DNA of 64,000 nt from Cotesia glomerata (taxonomy: Eukaryota; Arthropoda; Insecta; Hymenoptera; Braconidae): the NCBI RefSeq assembly GCF_020080835.1, contig NC_058161.1, positions 2,108,001-2,172,000 of the forward strand, read 5' to 3'. A program made the translations under genes and the position numbers. The notes under the pieces were generated by a model. The model saw only the letters and a program-made list of their open reading frames with translations. It was not told the DNA's origin and made no database searches. Below are positions 44,585-56,239 of this stretch, piece by piece; position 1 is the first letter of the stretch; the number at the start of each line of letters is the position of its first letter.

Positions 44585-44895
44585 GGTACATTTATCCAGT
44601 GGCATTAGAGAAGAAAACTTCACCGGCGTCGGTTAAGTACCCGTGTTTAAACCCAAATTGCAGGAGCACTTACGCGAATCAGTACCGGTTAAGGTTTCAC
44701 ATGAAACACGAGTGCGGCAAACCGCCTAGATACTTGTGCGTCTACTGTAATTATAAGTCTGTATATAAACACGATGTGCAGAAACACGCACGAAGAAAAC
44801 ACCCTAATGGGGATAACGCTGTTATTGAGTTGTATAATACTACCGGGAAACACAGGAGTGGAAATGTTGGGAAGCCTGTTTATTATCAGTACTAG
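44585..44895 (+). CDS. lola: Lola tail with one finger pair and a vestigial second pair
   Basis: 103-residue tail after TTTGTGTTTTTACAG. C21-C26-H39-C44 and C52-C55-H68-H73. After AVIELYN the sequence continues TTGKHRSGNVGKPVYYQY. The GxV/GNV segment sits where other tails have GNFxCPNxNC of a second pair, so it looks like the worn remains of one, without cysteines. Confidence 0.94.
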
Positions 44896-46732
44896 TTCAA
44901 GGTCGTTCAAGGAAAAAAGAGTGGAAAAATTTGGGCAGGAAAAGTTCCTTGTAGGAAAAAATTGAAGTTTTTCATTTGGAACTAATAATTGAGAGTTTAT
45001 CATGAGAAAAAAATTATTTTGGAGAAAAATAAGGGAATTATAGAAAATTTATTTAATAAAACTTTTCTTCACAGTAATTTTTTTAAAAAAGTTTTCTAAA
45101 TTGAGGTAAGAATTTGGAAATTTTATTTTTTCCAAATTTAGATAACTTTTTTTATAAGAAAGTTACTGAGATAATTTTTATTTCTTCGGCTAAGAAATTA
45201 ATTTGTTTTTAATTTTATTTCTTAGATGAAGAAATAAAAATTTTATTCACAGTAATTTTCTTAGGAAAATTTTATAAATTTGGAAAAACAGAATTTTGGA
45301 TAACAATTTAAAAATTGTCGACCTAAATTTGATTTTTTCCAAAATTTGATAACTTTTCTCATACGAGAGTTATTGAAGAAAAATTATTATTTCTTTTGCT
45401 AAGAAATTAATTTGTTTTAAATGAAGAAATGATTATTATCTTCACAGTAATTTTCTTAAGAAAATTTTATAAATTTGGAGAAAAAGAATTTTGGAGAATA
45501 ATTTGAAAATTGTCTACCTAAAATTGGTTTTTTCTAAATTTTGATAACTTTTTTAAAACAGTTTTCTAAATTTGGATAAAAATGAGGAAATTTTCGACCA
45601 AGATTTGATAACTTTTTTTTCATAAGAAATTTATTGAGATAATTTTTATTTTTTCAGTTAAGAAATTTATTTTTTTTTAAATTTAATTTCTTAAATGAAG
45701 AAATAAAAATTCAAAATAACTTTCTTTAAAAAGTTTTCTAAATTTGGAAAAAAAATTTTTGGATTACAATTTTGAAATTGTCTACCTTAAATTGATTTTT
45801 TCCAAATTTTGATAACTTTTTTAAAACAGTTTTCTAAGTTTGGATAATAAATTTGGAAATTGTCTACCTAAAATTTGGCTTTTTTCAAAATTTGATAACT
45901 TTGTTTATAAAAAAGTTGTTGAGATAATTTTTATTTTTTCAGCTAAGAAATTAGTTTGTTTAAAATTTTATTTTTCAAATAAAGAAATAAAAATTATCTT
46001 CACAGTAATTTCTTAAAAAAATTTTCTAAATTTAGAAAAGAATCATTTTGGGTAAAAATTTGAAAATTGTCTACCTAAAATTTGGTTTTTTCCAAATTTA
46101 GATAACTTTTTTCAAAAAAGTTACTGCAAAAAAATTTTTATTTCTTCAGCTAAGAAATAAATTTTTTAAAAATTGTATTTCTTAAATAAAGAAATAAAAC
46201 TTATCTCCACATTAATTTCTTAAAAATATTTCATAAATTTAAAAAAGAATAATTTGAAAAATTCAGTTGGTAAAAATCCCAAAATTAATCTAATTTTTAC
46301 AGCTTAATCCTCAAGGGACTTATTTAATATTTAAAACTCTACAAAATCCTACTTATAAATTTAATTTTTCCACTTTTCTTCTTTCCATGCGTGCTTCAAA
46401 AATACTCCGCTAGAGGCGCAGTATTCACGCGTAAGACCGCCATTTTGTTGACAATTTTTAAAATTCTATTTTTTCGGAGTTATTTATTGTTTTTAGGGTA
46501 TTAAATTTTTTAATTTGTGATTTTTGTTATAATTTTGACTTTTAAAAATAAAAAGCAAATTTTACTTCCAAAATTAATTATAAATATAGCTGTAATAAAT
46601 TGTAATGTTTAATAAAAATGAAAAAATAATTAATAAATGTTTTAAAAAACTCAATTGTTTTTTTAAGCTTAAAAAAAAATAATTTCTTCCCAAAAACTTT
46701 ATTATTAACAGCAAAAATTTTTGTACTTGCAG
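44896..46732. repeat. Long spacer with diverged tandem repeat
   Basis: From about 45060 to 46260, seven or more copies of a unit of roughly 100-220 bases carry GAAAATTGTCTACCTAAAATTTGG, TTTGATAACTTTTTT and TTTCTTCAGCTAAGAAATTA. A GC-richer island follows at 46380-46455. No coding content. Confidence 0.6.
46380..46455 (-). promoter_or_regulatory. GC-richer island with YY1/Pho-like motif before a four-finger tail
   Basis: CCGCCATTTTGTTG at 46437-46450 lies in a GC-richer patch 280 bases upstream of the exon at 46733, after 1.2 kb of AT-rich repeat. Candidate internal promoter, judged by composition and motif only. Confidence 0.3.
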
Positions 46733-47232
46733 AATTCGACTCGGGATTCTTGATGATGCACGAGACCTTCGGGCAGCTGGACTCCAGTGATAGTTCCAGT
46801 TCCAAGAAGTACCCGTGTCCTAACCCGAATTGCACAAGCGTGTTCAAGGAAAAGCGGCATTTAGGAACTCACATAAACTACCACTGCGGAAAGCCTCCCA
46901 GGTTTCAGTGTCCTTATTGCGAGTACATGTCTCACATGAAGTGCAACGTTAAGACTCACTGCAAGAAGCGACATTCTGACCAGGAAATCTGGGTCGTCGA
47001 GCGCTACAGCTCGAGGATGCCTGGAAATTTTCCTTGCTTGAACGGCAACTGCGGCAGCGCTTTTAAGGATGAGCTTCATCTGAAGAAACATCTGAAGACT
47101 TGCGGAGCTCCGCCGAGGTTCAAGTGCACGTACTGCGATCATTGGTCTAAATGGAGCTCTGATATGCGGAAACATATTCAAGTTGTTCATCCTGGAAGCG
47201 AAGTTAATTTTATTGATCAATCGCGTTTGTGA
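46733..47232 (+). CDS. lola: Lola tail with four fingers (two pairs)
   Basis: 166-residue tail after TTTTTGTACTTGCAG. Ser/Met-rich acidic lead, then C29-C34-H47-C52, C60-C63-H76-H81, C102-C107-H120-C124 and C132-C135-H148-H153. Linkers GKPPRFQ and GAPPRFK. The inter-pair segment IWVVERYSSRMPGNFPC matches the VxVIELY..GNFxC pattern of other quads. The end VNFIDQSRL is usual. One of the best-preserved four-finger tails. Confidence 0.96.
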
Positions 47233-47242
47233 TTTGATGGAA

Positions 47243-47273
<31 letters not shown>

Positions 47274-48962
47274 TCTTAAAGATTCTTGTAAATTATGTTT
47301 TATTTATTATAGGAAAAAATTAATTATACCAAAAATAAATAGTTTTTATCAAATTTTGGTCATTAAATTTAATTAATTCTTTGAATGTAAAGATGTTTTT
47401 TTTTATAGTAAGAATTAATTCTTTATATTCTTCTTTTATAATTTTTTCTTTTCAGGAAAATTTTGAAGAAGAAATAATTTTTGTTAAATTTAATTAATTT
47501 TTAGAATACTTTTTTTTTAAGGTGAGAATTTTGTATATTCTTCTTTAAATAACTATTTTTTTTCAGAAAATAAATAAGAAGAAATGTTAAATTTATATTA
47601 TTAAGAGAATAAGAAAAAATTTAGGCTGCATTCGAAAATTCTTTAGATACATAATTAAGAAATGATCTTGTATTTTGTGAAATATTGACATTTTTAATGA
47701 TATAAGCTCATCTTGATGTTACACTCATCGAGACCTTTCATTTAAGTACCTACATCAATTTTTCATATATTTATATATATGTATATATGAAAAATATGTA
47801 AAAAACGTATGTGGGTACTCAAATGAAAGGTCTTGATAAGTGCAACATCAAAATGAATTTATATCTTAAAAAATGTCAATAATTAAGAAATGAGTTTTTA
47901 CCTAGAGAAATATTGACATTTTTAAAGATATAAGCTCATCCCGATGTTACACTCATCAAGACCTTTCATTTGAGTACCCACATCAATTTTTCATATATTT
48001 ATATAAATTATATATATATATGTATACATAAAAAATATATCAAAAATGCATGTGGGTACTCAAATGAAAGCACTTGATAAATGTAACACCAAAATGAGTT
48101 TATATGTTAAAAAATGTCAATAATTAAGAAATGACCTTTTATCTTGTGAAATATTGACATTTTTAGAGATATAAGCTCATCTCGATGTTACACTCAACGA
48201 GACCTTCCATTTGAGTACCCACATCGATTTTTTATATATTTTATAAAATTATATATATAATATATATGTATATATGAAAAATATATCAAAAATGCATGTG
48301 TGTATTCAAATGAAAGCTCTTGATACGTGTAACATCGGGATGAGCTTATATCTTTAAAATATATATTAAATATATGTATATATGAAAAATATATCAAAAA
48401 TGCATGTGGGGACTCAAATGAAAGCTCTTGATGAGTATAACATCGGGATGAGCTTATATCTTTAAAAACATCAATATTTAAAAAAGTACAGTGCAATTTA
48501 ACAAAAGTCATTATTCAATAAAACAACATTTTAATTTTTTATACTTCATAAGTCACGGCAGTCACATTAGTGACTGCAAAGTTGCTAGTTTTTATTAATT
48601 AAAATTTGTATAAATGTTTTTTATTGACAAATAATTATTGTGTTTCAGATGAAATTGATTCAGAGATCAAATTGATGACAACAGCTTCTTACAAATCATT
48701 TATTTCTTCTTCAAGGATTATAGAAATTTTCTACAAAACTTGAATTTAAAAAAATAATTTTTTATTAAAGATCTAAGAATCTAAAATTTATAAAAAATTT
48801 ATATACTAATAAATAAAAAATTATAATTATTATTTTTTGGTACAAAATTGAATTATAGGGTTTTGTTGCAAGTTATGGTTATTTATCTGTAATCTTACTC
48901 TTTAAAAATAATTAAAATTTATGTTAAAAAATTCTAATAAAACTGTCTTTTTTGTTTTTCAG
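47233..48962. repeat. Spacer dominated by a Helitron/HINE-like element
   Basis: Poly-T at 47248-47271, then AT-rich sequence. A family copy runs about 47613-48587, ending GGCAGTCACATTAGTGACTGC then GTTGCTAG. The frame 48194-48511 (minus) is only a repeat translation. 48588-48962 is AT-rich intron with the next acceptor at its end. Confidence 0.65.
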
Positions 48963-50173
48963 GAGTCAAGGTTGAACGAATGGATGTCGACGAAGAAAAG
49001 ACGGTTAAGGAAGAGAAGAAAGATGACCATGCTGTGATTATAATTGAAGATTATGATGATGATAATGTGATTGTAGAAAATGAAATGATTATGGCGTTTG
49101 AAGAAGAAAAGTTTAAGGTTAAAGAAGAAATAAGAGATGGTGATTTTGGCTTGATTGGTGGGCAAGAAGAAAGAGATCAAGATTTAGGGAAGAAAATGGT
49201 TAAAGAAAAAGAAAAAAATTTAGAGAAGAAAGTTATTAAAGACAAGGAAAAAATTACAGACAATAAAGGAAAAATTGCTAAGAAAGGAATTGTTAAATTT
49301 TTAGCAAAGAAAAAAATTGACAAGAAAGAAAAAATGATTATAAACAAAGTAAAAATTGTAGAAAAAATTGCAGATAAAGGAATAATAAAATTTATAGACA
49401 AGAACAAAGTTAAAGAAAAAGAAGAAATGATTGTAAACAAAGTAAAATTTCCAAAAAAAATTGCAGATAAAGGAATAATAAAATTTATAGAAAAGAAAAA
49501 CGTTAATGAAAAAGAAGAAATGATTGTAAGCAAAGTGAAATTTCCAGGGAAAATTGCAGATAAAGGGATAGTAAAATTTTTAGAGAAGAACAAAGTTGAG
49601 AAGAAAGAAGAAATGATTGTAAACAAAGTAAAATTATCAGAAAAAATTGCAGAAAAAAAAAATAATATGGTAGAAGAAAACAAAGGTAATAATAAAGAAG
49701 AAATTCCAGCAAAGGATAAAATTATAAAAAATAAAGTAAAGTTTATTGGAAAAATTATTGACAAAGGAAAAGTAAAAGTTATAGAAAAATTGAAGAATAA
49801 AGAAAAAGAAAAAGTTAGAATAGTTGAAAAAGAAGAAATTGATGAAGAAGATGATATTTGTGAAGAAGTTGAAGTTGATAATGAAGATGATGAGGATTTT
49901 GTTTTGGACGAAGAAGATCTGGAAGATGAAGAAGAAGAAGAAGAAGAAACTCCTAAACCGCGGTGTTTTAAGTGTCCAAATCAAAATTGCCGGCGAACTT
50001 TCTCAAATCTCTCGAATATGAATGAACATATTAGACTTGAGTGCAGTGGACCGACAAGGTACAAGTGCTCTAAATGCTCGTTCAAGTCCATGACAATGAG
50101 CCCTATGGTTATTCACATCAGTGTGTTCCATCCCGGTATGAAAGTCAAAATTATCGACCGCTACAATGTTTGA
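48963..50173 (+). CDS. lola: Giant Lola tail: Lys/Glu tandem repeats plus C2HC and C2H2 fingers
   Basis: 403-residue tail after TTTTGTTTTTCAG, about three to five times its neighbours. Residues about 30-285 are a highly charged K/E/I/V region with a 31-residue (93-base) repeat (NKVKFPKKIADKGIIKFIEK, then KNVNEKEEMIV), three good and further worn copies. Residues about 290-325 are almost purely acidic (DEEDLEDEEEEEEEE). Fingers are C338-C343-H356-C361 and C369-C372-H385-H390, linker SGPTRYK. The repeat likely forms long helices. The repeat expanded inside one exon without breaking the frame. Confidence 0.93.
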
Positions 50174-50813
50174 ATTTTTAAATTATTTATTTAATAAAAT
50201 AACAATTCACAGTTTGATGGAAATATTTATTCGATGTTTATTTAAATTTTCCAACTTTTTCAAGTACTAGAACAATTAAATGCAAAATACTTTACAATAA
50301 TTACATTACAAAATAAAATTCATTTAACATGATTTTAACAATTGATGTTTAATAATTGAGGTATGTATTTTGATGTGTTCTTAGACTTAGTTATAAATTT
50401 AATTTTTGAGTTGAGTTTATACTGTCCAAATTATATAAAGTTATGATAATATTTTATAATGTAATTATAAGAATATTATTGTAACCAACGAAACGTTGTG
50501 AAAATTCAAATAAACATCGAATAAATATTTCTATCAAACTGTGAATTGTAATTTTATTTATTAATTATGGATATGGACAACAAGACAATGAATTATTTAT
50601 TTATGTACCTTTGTTTTATTAAATAAAAACCGCCTTGTTATTAAAAAAAATCTAATAATTTATAATTATAATTATAATTATAAAATTTCACACAAAATGT
50701 CTAACGAGAATTTTATTTCAGGAAGAAAGTAATATTAACTACGGTGTGGGATAATAAAAATTATAATTAAAAACCCTTGACTAGTACTAACAATTATTTT
50801 TTGTATTTTCCAG
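50174..50813. repeat. Spacer with an inverted-repeat element
   Basis: About 50194-50252 and 50500-50562 are inverted copies (CAATTCACAGTTTGATGGAA against TATCAAACTGTGAATTG). They enclose 250 bases of AT-rich sequence, giving a MITE-like foldback of about 370 bases directly behind the previous stop. No gene. Confidence 0.5.
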
Positions 50814-51334
50814 AGTGGCAAAACCCGCAAGCGGTTCCAAAGCAGTCTCCTCGTAAATTAAAACTAGAAAGCGGAGACGACTGTGTAATAGCAATGGACG
50901 CTGTAGAGTTCCACTGCCCGAACAAGAACTGCACGAAAGTGTTCAACTGGCGGAGCAATTTGACGCGTCATATGAAGTACGAGTGCGGAAAATCGCCGCG
51001 CTTTAGATGCTCGCGCTGCGAGTATCAATCTCCATTTAAGCAGCACGTGTTGCGCCACGCAAGTGCAAAACATCCTAATCAGCTTACAGAAGCTATCAAT
51101 CAGCAGCAGAACTTACCGAACAGTCAAAATTTACCTGTTCCTCAACCGGATCCAAGCATGGTTCCACCGGAACTGATGAAGCCGGAACCTCCTGGCCAGT
51201 TCCTCTGTTCCAACCTCGACTGCAACGCCGCCTTTGCCAATCTCTACGCGCTGAATTATCACACTAGTTACATGTGCGACAAGCCACCGAAGTACCAGCA
51301 GGTCTCGATGTTTTACGTACCTGAAAAAAAATAA
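50814..51334 (+). CDS. lola: Lola tail with three fingers, fourth finger lost
   Basis: 173-residue tail after TTTGTATTTTCCAG. C35-C40-H53-C58 and C66-C69-H82-H87, then a Gln/Pro-rich spacer of about 40 residues (QQQNLPNSQNLPVPQPDP) and a third finger C132-C137-H150-C155. After DKPPKY, where relatives read KCPYC, the sequence becomes QQVSMFYVPEKK and stops. The fourth finger has been lost. CAG|GTCTCG at this point is a poor donor, so further splicing is unlikely. Confidence 0.94.
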
Positions 51335-51484
51335 TTCTAGGATTTTTATAATTATTTTAAAAATATCCTAAATGGTAAACAATTAAATATATTAATTAAA
51401 ATTTTTAATTAAATTTTTATCTCAATAATACAAAATATTTACATTAAATAAATAATAACCTGGTGCGTCTGGTTCTATTTTCAG

Positions 51485-51942
51485 GCCTTGGAACAGGAGC
51501 CGCGCATGCGCAAGACATGTTCCCCTGCCCGAACTCAAACTGCGCACGCGTATTCAAGTGGCGGAGCAATTTGACCAAGCACATAAACTTTGAGTGCGGA
51601 AAACCACCGAGGTTCATGTGTTCCAAGTGTTACTATCGTTCTCCGAGAAAGCACGACGTTCTGAAGCACACCTCAAAGCAACACCCGAACGAAGAGGTCG
51701 CTCTGGTCGAGTTGTACAAGCCGGACAAGGCTAGAGGCCAGTTCCAGTGCCCGAATCTCAACTGCGGAAGCACTTTTAAGAAGCAATACAGTCTGACTTA
51801 TCATCTTAAGCATTTCTGCGACAAACCTCCCAGGTTCAAGTGTCCCTATTGCTTTCATGTTGGGAAGCTATCCACTAACATCAAGCAACATATCCGGTGC
51901 ATTCACCCTGGAAAAAGTGTTAGCGTTATGGAACAGTATTAA
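51485..51942 (+). CDS. lola: Lola tail with four fingers (two pairs)
   Basis: 152-residue tail after TGGTTCTATTTTCAG. C15-C20-H33-C38, C46-C49-H62-H67, C89-C94-H107-C112 and C120-C123-H136-H141. Linkers GKPPRFM and DKPPRFK, inter-pair VALVELYKPDKARGQFQC. Fingers 1-2 (VFKWRSNLTKHINFEC) resemble those of the preceding exon (VFNWRSNLTRHMKYEC), so these two are close duplicates and show what the preceding exon has lost. Confidence 0.96.
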
Positions 51943-52123
51943 TTATCGAGTATTGATTAATAGATAGTTATTGATTGGCTATGTGAATTATTGTTAAAAT
52001 TTAAATAAATATATATTAAAGTGGTATGCTTGAATTTGAGGTTCAATTCAGATTTTTGGTCCTCTAGTTTAGTTTGGGGAGAGTTGAAAAGGAATTTTAT
52101 TAATTAAGATATTTTTTTTTTAG

Positions 52124-52230
52124 AGTTCCAAGAACCGGGATTCGAAGTTCCGACGCTAGGTGGCCTGGTGGTGGAACATTTGGAATTACAGCGCGCAGGT
52201 CGAGTTCCGGTGACTTCTTCATTTTGTTAA
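52124..52230 (+). CDS. lola: Non-finger Lola tail candidate
   Basis: The acceptor GATATTTTTTTTTTAG opens a 35-residue frame in the shared phase: EFQEPGFEVPTLGGLVVEHL then ELQRAGRVPVTSSFC and TAA at 52228-52230. GC-richer than flanks. A Helitron/HINE-like copy starts 7 bases after the stop, so the original 3' end may have been replaced. No domain. Confidence 0.35.
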
Positions 52231-52236
52231 ACATAA

Positions 52237-52960
52237 CTAGCATCGGCAGTCACGTAGTGACTGCCGGAACTTGTGAACTGTACATAAATGAAATTTTAGT
52301 TTATTAAATAATGAATTTTGTTAAATTGCAATGTAATTTTTTAACTATTGACGTTTTTAAAGGTATAAGCTCATCTCGATGTTATACTCATCAATAGCTT
52401 TCATTCGAGTATCCACATGCATTTTTTATATATATTTCATATATACATATATATAATATGGATAAATATATGAAAAATTGATGTGGATACTCAAATCAAA
52501 CGTCTTGATGAGTACAATGTCAGGGTGAGCTTATATCTTTAAAAATGTCAATAGTTCACAAGATACAAGGTCATTTCTTAATTATTGACATTTTTTAAAA
52601 TATAAACTCATTTTGATGTTACACTCATCGAGACCTTTCATTAGAATACCCACAAGCATTTTTGATATATTTTTCATATGTAAATATATGTATATATAAT
52701 ATATATATAAATTTATGAAAAATTGATGTGAGTACTCAAATGAAAGGTCTCAATGAGTATAACATCGGGATGAGCTTATATCTTTAAAAATGTCAATATT
52801 TTACAAGATACAAGGTAATTTCTTAATTATGTATCTAGAAATAGAGCATTTTCGAATGCAGCCTAAATACTTATAATAAATTGAATATCTGTGAAAATGA
52901 TATGAAACCTTTAAAATTTACAAATTCAAGTCGAGAAAGTTAGTTTTAGGAATTTTTTTT
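52237..52960 (-). repeat. Helitron/HINE-like element, reverse orientation
   Basis: Begins CTAGCATCGGCAGTCACGTA with the GTGACTGCC hairpin partner and continues with the usual modules and TA core. The distal end is truncated near 52950 in the AAATTCAAGTCGAGAAAG region. AT-rich intron follows to 53197. Confidence 0.65.
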
Positions 52961-53197
52961 TTTTTAAGTTAAAAAAAAGAAATAAAATTTATAATAAATA
53001 CTTGAAAAAAAAGAAAATTCACAATTAATTTTAAGTGAAAATTAATTTTATTTTAAAAATATGTAACCTAAACAATAAAAAAAATAAATTAAGGTTCTTG
53101 AATCGGGCAAATGTAACTAACCTAAAAATAATTTTTATAAAAAAAGAGATTTATCTAAAAAAAAAAATAACAAAATTTTTCTCTGAATATTTTTCAG

Positions 53198-53889
53198 GAC
53201 TGAAGACTCCTGTAGTGAGATTGATCCGATTGGGCTTGATAGGTCCTCCAGAAACAGAATCAGAAAGAAACGACAATCCGCGCTACTGGAAGTACGAGTG
53301 CCCGAACGTGAACTGCAGCGAGGCGTTCCGGAACAAAGCGAGCCTGACCAGGCACATGCGCAATACCTGCGGCAAAGCTGTGAACTTCGAGTGTCCGTAC
53401 TGCGACTACTTATCCCCCGTGCGGCGACTGTTCATCCGCCATTTGAAGCGCCACGACCGACAGCAGCGCCCCGGCCCTCTGAACAGAGACCGTACTTCGG
53501 GCCTGACCAAGAGACCGGGTCGCCCTCCGAAGCATCGGCTGGTTTCGGAGCCTGTTTACGAACAGTCGGAACCCTTGGAACCGCAATCTAGTTCTTCTAG
53601 TTCCTCTAAAGCTCCCGGGGTTCCTGGAACCGAAGAGGGACAGCTGAAGGACCCGCACAAGAAACAGCGCTACTACGCTTGTCCCAATACCGATTGTTCC
53701 GGAAAATTCAGCAGTAAAAATGATCTCACTCAGCACTACCGCTTCAAGTGCGGAAAACCTCCGCGGTTCCGCTGCCCCTACTGCGAGTTCCGCGCTAAAA
53801 CTGGGTTCGATGTCAGACGCCATGTTAGGAATGTTCATCCTGATCAGGATGTCTGGATTATTAAAGGCACCCAGACTGTCGTTGCTTAA
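53198..53889 (+). CDS. lola: Lola tail with four fingers and an AT-hook-like motif
   Basis: 230-residue tail after GAATATTTTTCAG. Pair 1: C35-C40-H53-C58 and C66-C69-H82-H86. Pair 2: C162-C167-H180-C185 and C193-C196-H209-H214. The spacer of about 75 residues holds TKRPGRPPKHR (residues 104-114), close to the AT-hook core (RGRPPK), then a Ser run. AT-hooks bind the minor groove of AT-rich DNA, so this isoform may have composite binding. The exon is unusually GC-rich. An upstream frame from 53035 is intron read-through. Confidence 0.95.
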
Positions 53890-53977
53890 TTTTTTTTTCT
53901 TTACTTAATTTTTTTCAAATTTCTGCATGACATCTAGCGGATTTTTTTTTTTTTTACGAAGTGTCTGAAGACAATAA

Positions 53978-54898
53978 CACTGATAGAAGGAAAAATTTAG
54001 CTTTATCAAATAATGATTTTTGTTAAATTGCACTGTACTTTTTTAACTATTGACAATTTTAAAGATATAAGCTCATTTTAATGTTACACTCATCGAGACC
54101 TTTCATTTGAGTACCCACATGAATTTTTCATGTATACATATATATAATATATATAAATATATAAATAATTGATGTGAGTACTCAAACGAAAGGTTTAGAT
54201 GAGTGTAACATCAAGATGAGCTTATATCTTTAAAAATGTCAATATTTCACAATTTATAAGGTCATTTCTTAATTATTGACATTTTTTTAGATATTAACTC
54301 ATTTTGATGTTACACTCATCGAGACCTTTCATTTGAGTACCCACATTAATTTTTCATATATTTTTGATATATACATATGTATAATATATATAAATATATG
54401 AAAAAGTGATGTGGGTACTCAAATGAAAGGTCTTGATGAGTATAACATCGGGATGAGCTTATATCTTTGAAAATGTCAATATTTCACAAGATAAAAGGTA
54501 ATTTCTTAATTATTGACATTTTCTAAGATATAAACTCATTTTGACATTACACTCATCGAGACCTTTCATTTGAGTACCCACATGCATTTTTGATATATTT
54601 TTCATATATAAATATATAAAATATATGAAAAATTGATGTGGGTACTCAAATGAAAGGTCTCGATGAGTGTAACATCGTGATGAGCTTATATCTTTAAAAA
54701 TGTCAATATTTCACAAGAATACAAGGTCATTTCTTAATTATTAACTGTTAATAAGTATTTGTTAACTATTAATAAATATTCTTTCCTTCCAAATAAATAT
54801 TTATTAAATGTTAAAAAATATTTATTAAAATTTTACAAATTAAATAAAATTCTCTAAATAAATTAAATTATTAATAGTTAATAAATCCTTCTATCAGT
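53978..54898. repeat. CACTGATAGAAGG-type element carrying Helitron/HINE-like sequence
   Basis: Outer ends CACTGATAGAAGG (53978) and CCTTCTATCAGT (to 54898) are inverted. The inside (about 53992-54745) is a series of GTGGGTACTCAAATGAAAG modules in both orientations. 54899-55515 is AT-rich unique sequence with no gene. Confidence 0.6.
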
Positions 54899-55515
54899 AA
54901 ATTAAATGATTTTTTTTTTTCTTAAAAAATCAGCCAATTTTTTAGGATAGAAATAAAATATTTCAACATTTCAAATTGATATTATTTGACAATTTCTTTT
55001 CGAGAAGAAATAAAAAATTTTTCTAGATTTAATTTAAGTAATTTTTTCACTTTTTTGCTTTTGATTTATAATCACTTATCATTTATATATAAAAATATAT
55101 ATTTTACTATGTAACGTTGTTTATTAATAGCCTAAAAAAATATAACATCTGTTAGAAATTCTCTACTGCGACATTAAAATTTTATTGAATTAAAATTGCA
55201 TACTCATCATTGTTCACCTAAATGTTTTGTATATACTTCATCGACTAGAGGCTCTAATCATTTTGTTCTGTTAAAAATAAAATAGATTATTAATAAACGT
55301 CGCAGTAAAAATAAGCATTTACTATTACTTCTTTTATAATTATTATTATTAAATGTAATCAGGAAGAATAATTTTTTTTGAAGACACGAATTTGTGAACT
55401 ATCAAATAAAGTTATACTCTAAGCTCAAAAGATTTTTGTTAATTTTATTAAGAATTCCTTAAAGAAGATAATTTCAGATTTGAAGACTAACTATTGGAAC
55501 AATTTTATTTTATAG

Positions 55516-55907
55516 GCTTGATGAAACGGGACGGGAGGTACCAGTGCCCGAACAACAACTGCAGCAGTGTTTTTAAGCAGTACAGGAATTTGGTCACTCA
55601 TCTTAATTATCAATGTGGCAAGCCGCCGAGGTACAAGTGTCCCTATTGCCCTCATGAAGCCAAGTGGAATCAAATGGTGAAGAAACATATCGAGAAAATT
55701 CATCCGCAGCTTCAAGTTTTTGTTATTGATAATTATTACAATGCTTGCAAGTCTAAGCTTGGGGAAAATTTTGAAGAAAATTTGAATGAAAATTATTTGG
55801 CAAATTCCCAGGGAAATTTTGTATGTCCGAAATTGAACTGTCAGAAGAGTTATAAGTATAAGAGCAGTTTTCTTAGGCATATTAATAGTAATTGTACTGA
55901 TTTATAA
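55516..55907 (+). CDS. lola: Lola tail with three fingers
   Basis: 130-residue tail after TTTTATTTTATAG. C11-C16-H29-C34 and C42-C45-H58-H63 (CPYCPHEAKWNQMVKKHIEK), then a 40-residue Asn/Glu-rich spacer (KLGENFEENLNENYLANSQG) and a third finger C104-C109-H122-C127. It stops three residues later (TDL), so the fourth finger is absent. The very short lead (10 residues) puts the first finger close to the shared region. Confidence 0.95.
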
Positions 55908-55994
55908 TTAACAAATTTTTAGTATTATTTTTTAACATAAATTTTTGTTAAAAAAATTTTAATTAAATTTTTTTTCAACAAATTTACATTAAAA

Positions 55995-56147
55995 CTAGCA
56001 ACCTTGCATTCACTATGTGACTGCCGGGACTTGTAAACTATAAATAAATAAAATTTTGGTTTTTAAAATAATTAATTTTGTTAAATTGCACTGTACTTTC
56101 TTAAATTGAGTACCCACATGCATTTTTGATATATTTTTCATATATAC

Positions 56148-56239
<92 letters not shown>

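Noticed and set aside
49177..49764. 195-codon frame antisense to the Lys/Glu repeat exon
   Set aside because: It is the complement of the AAA/GAA-rich repeat and reads as F/S/I/L low complexity. The sense frame has finger motifs, splice signals and the right phase.
53035..53197. Upstream extension of the 53198 tail from an ATG at 53035
   Set aside because: AT-rich Lys/Asn/Ile text typical of intron read-through. A clear TTTTTCAG acceptor at 53197 gives the shared phase.
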